DNA from: Kordia sp039026955
Lineage (GTDB): Bacteria > Bacteroidota > Bacteroidia > Flavobacteriales > Flavobacteriaceae
Length of the DNA stretch: 64,000 nucleotides
Direction of reading: 5' to 3'
Assembly (NCBI GenBank): GCA_039026955.1
Contig: JBCCLH010000002.1
Location: 124,001 to 188,000 of the forward strand
Shown here: piece after piece, positions 62,843 to 64,000 of the stretch
How the letters are laid out: every line of letters begins with the position of its first letter
Numbering within the stretch: the stretch's first letter is position 1
Translations under genes and position numbers: made by a program
The notes under the pieces: model-generated
Told to the model about the DNA's origin: nothing
Database searches by the model: none
Seen by the model: only the letters and a program-made list of their open reading frames with translations

Positions 62843-63358
62843 CTAGTTTTCGTCAATCTCTTGTCCTTTAGGTGGTGTAGAACTTACTCTCATTACACAG
62901 GAGGAATTATTATTGTCGTCACATTTGCAAGCGGTAGTGAATAATTGGGTATTTGGATTGTAAGTTCCTGTAGGCGCACAACATGTTCTACCCGAACAGG
63001 AAACATAAAAATTGTGATCATTATTTATTTTGGACGGCAATTGGATAATTGCATCCTTTGGAAACTGCACGTTAGATACATTTCGAAGTAAATAAGTTTC
63101 GAATGTAATATCGCTAATTGTATATTTTATTTTTGCAATTAAAGAGGTATTGTTTGTTTCAACGTATTCTACATCTATAACATTGCCATTTCCATTTGTC
63201 ATTTGCTGATTGAGTGCAGCGTACGATTCTGCTAAAATCACATTATCTGGTGAAACTAGTGAATAGTTTACCGCCATTTCTTCTTGAATATTGGCACTAT
63301 CATTAGTACAACCAAGTACTAATAAGAATATAAAAATAAATACTACACTTTTTTTCAT
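62843..63358 (-). CDS. Cysteine-rich lipoprotein of unknown function
   Basis: A 171-residue predicted lipoprotein: MKKSVVFIFIFLLVLGCTND with lipobox LVLGC at Cys17. A beta-rich middle follows. The C-terminal third is cysteine-rich: YVSCSGRTCCAPTGTYNP, then TACKCDDNNNSSCVMRVS, six Cys within about 35 residues, which looks like a disulfide-knotted or metal-binding module. No family is recognised. Single gene between murF and the tRNA pair, converging on murF. Confidence 0.65.
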   Translation of the reverse strand: MKKSVVFIFIFLLVLGCTNDSANIQEEMAVNYSLVSPDNVILAESYAALNQQMTNGNGNVIDVEYVETNNTSLIAKIKYTISDITFETYLLRNVSNVQFPKDAIIQLPSKINNDHNFYVSCSGRTCCAPTGTYNPNTQLFTTACKCDDNNNSSCVMRVSSTPPKGQEIDEN

Positions 63359-63450
63359 AAGTCATCAGATTTTAATTATTATCTAAATATACTTATTTTA
63401 TTTGTAAGAATTTTATGGTTTTACATAATTATAAAAAAAGTGTAAAAATA

Positions 63451-63479
63451 ACAAAACCTTGCTAATTGCAAGGTTTTGT
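63451..63479 (-). terminator. Terminator after the tRNA-Val pair
   Basis: ACAAAACCTTGC and GCAAGGTTTTGT form a perfect 12-bp stem with loop TAATT. On the minus strand it lies 5 bases after the 3' tRNA end. Confidence 0.8.
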
Positions 63480-63484
63480 GTATG

Positions 63485-63559
63485 TGGGTAATACTGGATT
63501 CGAACCAGTGACCCCCTGCTTGTAAGGCAGGTGCTCTGAACCAGCTGAGCTAATCACCC
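63485..63559 (-). tRNA. tRNA-Val (anticodon TAC), copy 1
   Basis: Minus-strand cloverleaf of 75 nt: acceptor GGGTGAT/ATTACCC with one G-U pair, D-loop AGCTCAGCTGGTT, anticodon stem-loop CCTGCCTTACAAGCAGG with TAC, and T-loop GGTTCGAATCC. The CCA tail is not encoded. It reads GUA/GUG valine codons. Confidence 0.97.
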
Positions 63560-63582
63560 GTAGTTCTTTTTCAATAAGGTAG

Positions 63583-63657
63583 TGGGCGATACTGGATTCG
63601 AACCAGTGACCCCCTGCTTGTAAGGCAGGTGCTCTGAACCAGCTGAGCTAATCGCCC
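63583..63657 (-). tRNA. tRNA-Val (anticodon TAC), copy 2
   Basis: Same as copy 1 except the acceptor stem, GGGCGAT/ATCGCCC, where all seven pairs are Watson-Crick. 23 bases separate the copies, so they are processed from one transcript. Confidence 0.97.
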
Positions 63658-63724
63658 TTATTGCTTATAGCGGATGCAAATATAAAATAGATTTTATATC
63701 TGACAAAATTTAAACCTAAAAATT

Positions 63725-64000
63725 TTAAAGTATTTCAGCTACCACAAAAGTACTGCCGCCAATGTAAATAACATCGCTGGTTGCCGCTTGTGTTTTTGCC
63801 ATTTCATACGCTTCTGACACTGAATTATATATACTTCCACTTAAGTTATATGAAGCTGCTTTTTTTTGTAATTCTTTAGCGTTTACTGCGCGATCAATCT
63901 TTGGACTGCAAAAATAATAGATTGCATTTTTTGGAAACATAGGGAAGATCGCATTTAGATTTTTATCACTTACGACTCCAAATACAATATGTAATTCGTT
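63725..64000 (-). CDS. folC: Folylpolyglutamate synthase / dihydrofolate synthase, C-terminal part
   Basis: Minus-strand frame open to the window edge; the stop is at 63725-63727 and the 5' end lies to the right of the window. The visible 91 residues are the C-terminal domain of a FolC-type Mur-ligase relative: NELHIVFGVVSDKNLNAIF, YYFCSPKIDRAVNAKELQKK, and the end GGSTFVVAEIL, matching the family's conserved last strand. FolC adds glutamate to folates (and to dihydropteroate). An internal ATG at 63940 is not the start. Confidence 0.88.
   Translation of the reverse strand, partial: NELHIVFGVVSDKNLNAIFPMFPKNAIYYFCSPKIDRAVNAKELQKKAASYNLSGSIYNSVSEAYEMAKTQAATSDVIYIGGSTFVVAEIL

Overview
The window looks like a chromosomal segment of a marine-type member of the Flavobacteriaceae (Bacteroidota), possibly close to Kordia. 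It is A+T-rich and lacks Shine-Dalgarno sites. It shows the Bacteroidota -7 promoter motif TAnnTTTG at several starts and carries type IX secretion (T9SS) and gliding genes (porU, porV, gldJ). It also holds a secreted FG-GAP protein with a T9SS sorting tail, flavobacterial-type membrane AraC regulators and a Bacteroidota-type lanthipeptide precursor pair. The genus is inference; the family-level call is well supported.

Layout. 1-1.3 kb: 3' part of a phage-tail-lysozyme-type protein. 1.4-5.1 kb: hybrid-propeller sensor kinase plus LuxR/NarL regulator. 5.4-10.9 kb: an unknown protein and a giant BspA/DUF285 surface protein. 11.1-14.0 kb: tightly overlapping operon of an alpha-oxoamine synthase, a fatty acid desaturase and a GNAT-like acyltransferase, which looks like a lipid or signal-molecule pathway. 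14.2-19.2 kb: two HxlR regulators, each next to a redox gene and to palindromic sites. 19.2-21.7 kb: repeat cluster, transglutaminase-like protein, bestrophin channel. 21.8-25.4 kb: T9SS substrate. 25.6-27.6 kb: two lanthipeptide precursors and a LanC cyclase, with no LanB in the window. 28.2-33.3 kb: seven-gene minus-strand operon starting with a Tat-exported tyrosinase and a SCO copper chaperone. 33.6-38.1 kb: YceI, exported amidohydrolase, and an exported isochorismatase/pirin pair. The pair is read from a -24/-12 promoter divergent from a PAS-sigma54 activator at 38.3-40.4 kb. 40.4-48.6 kb: two membrane AraC regulators around a thioredoxin, a FAD amine oxidase and assorted small genes. 48.9-53.4 kb: M28 peptidase, PDH E2 and E1-alpha, cytidine deaminase. 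54.4-62.8 kb: porV, porU, gldJ, murF. 63.5-63.7 kb: two tRNA-Val genes. Right edge: folC.

Working together. PorU and PorV process and hand on T9SS cargo such as the 21.8 kb protein; GldJ belongs to the same gliding/secretion machinery. The lanthipeptide precursors and LanC form a minimal ribosomal-peptide locus that must borrow its dehydratase from elsewhere. The tyrosinase operon couples a copper oxidase to a copper chaperone and to transport proteins. Four Tat-like exported enzymes lie between 31.9 and 45.1 kb.

Intergenic space is rich in interspersed repeats: a 75-bp hairpin element in both orientations, 156-162-bp tandem units at two loci, and several long perfect or near-perfect hairpins that act as terminators. 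No insertion sequence, transposase or CRISPR array was seen. All family assignments are from reading motifs by eye, without database searches.
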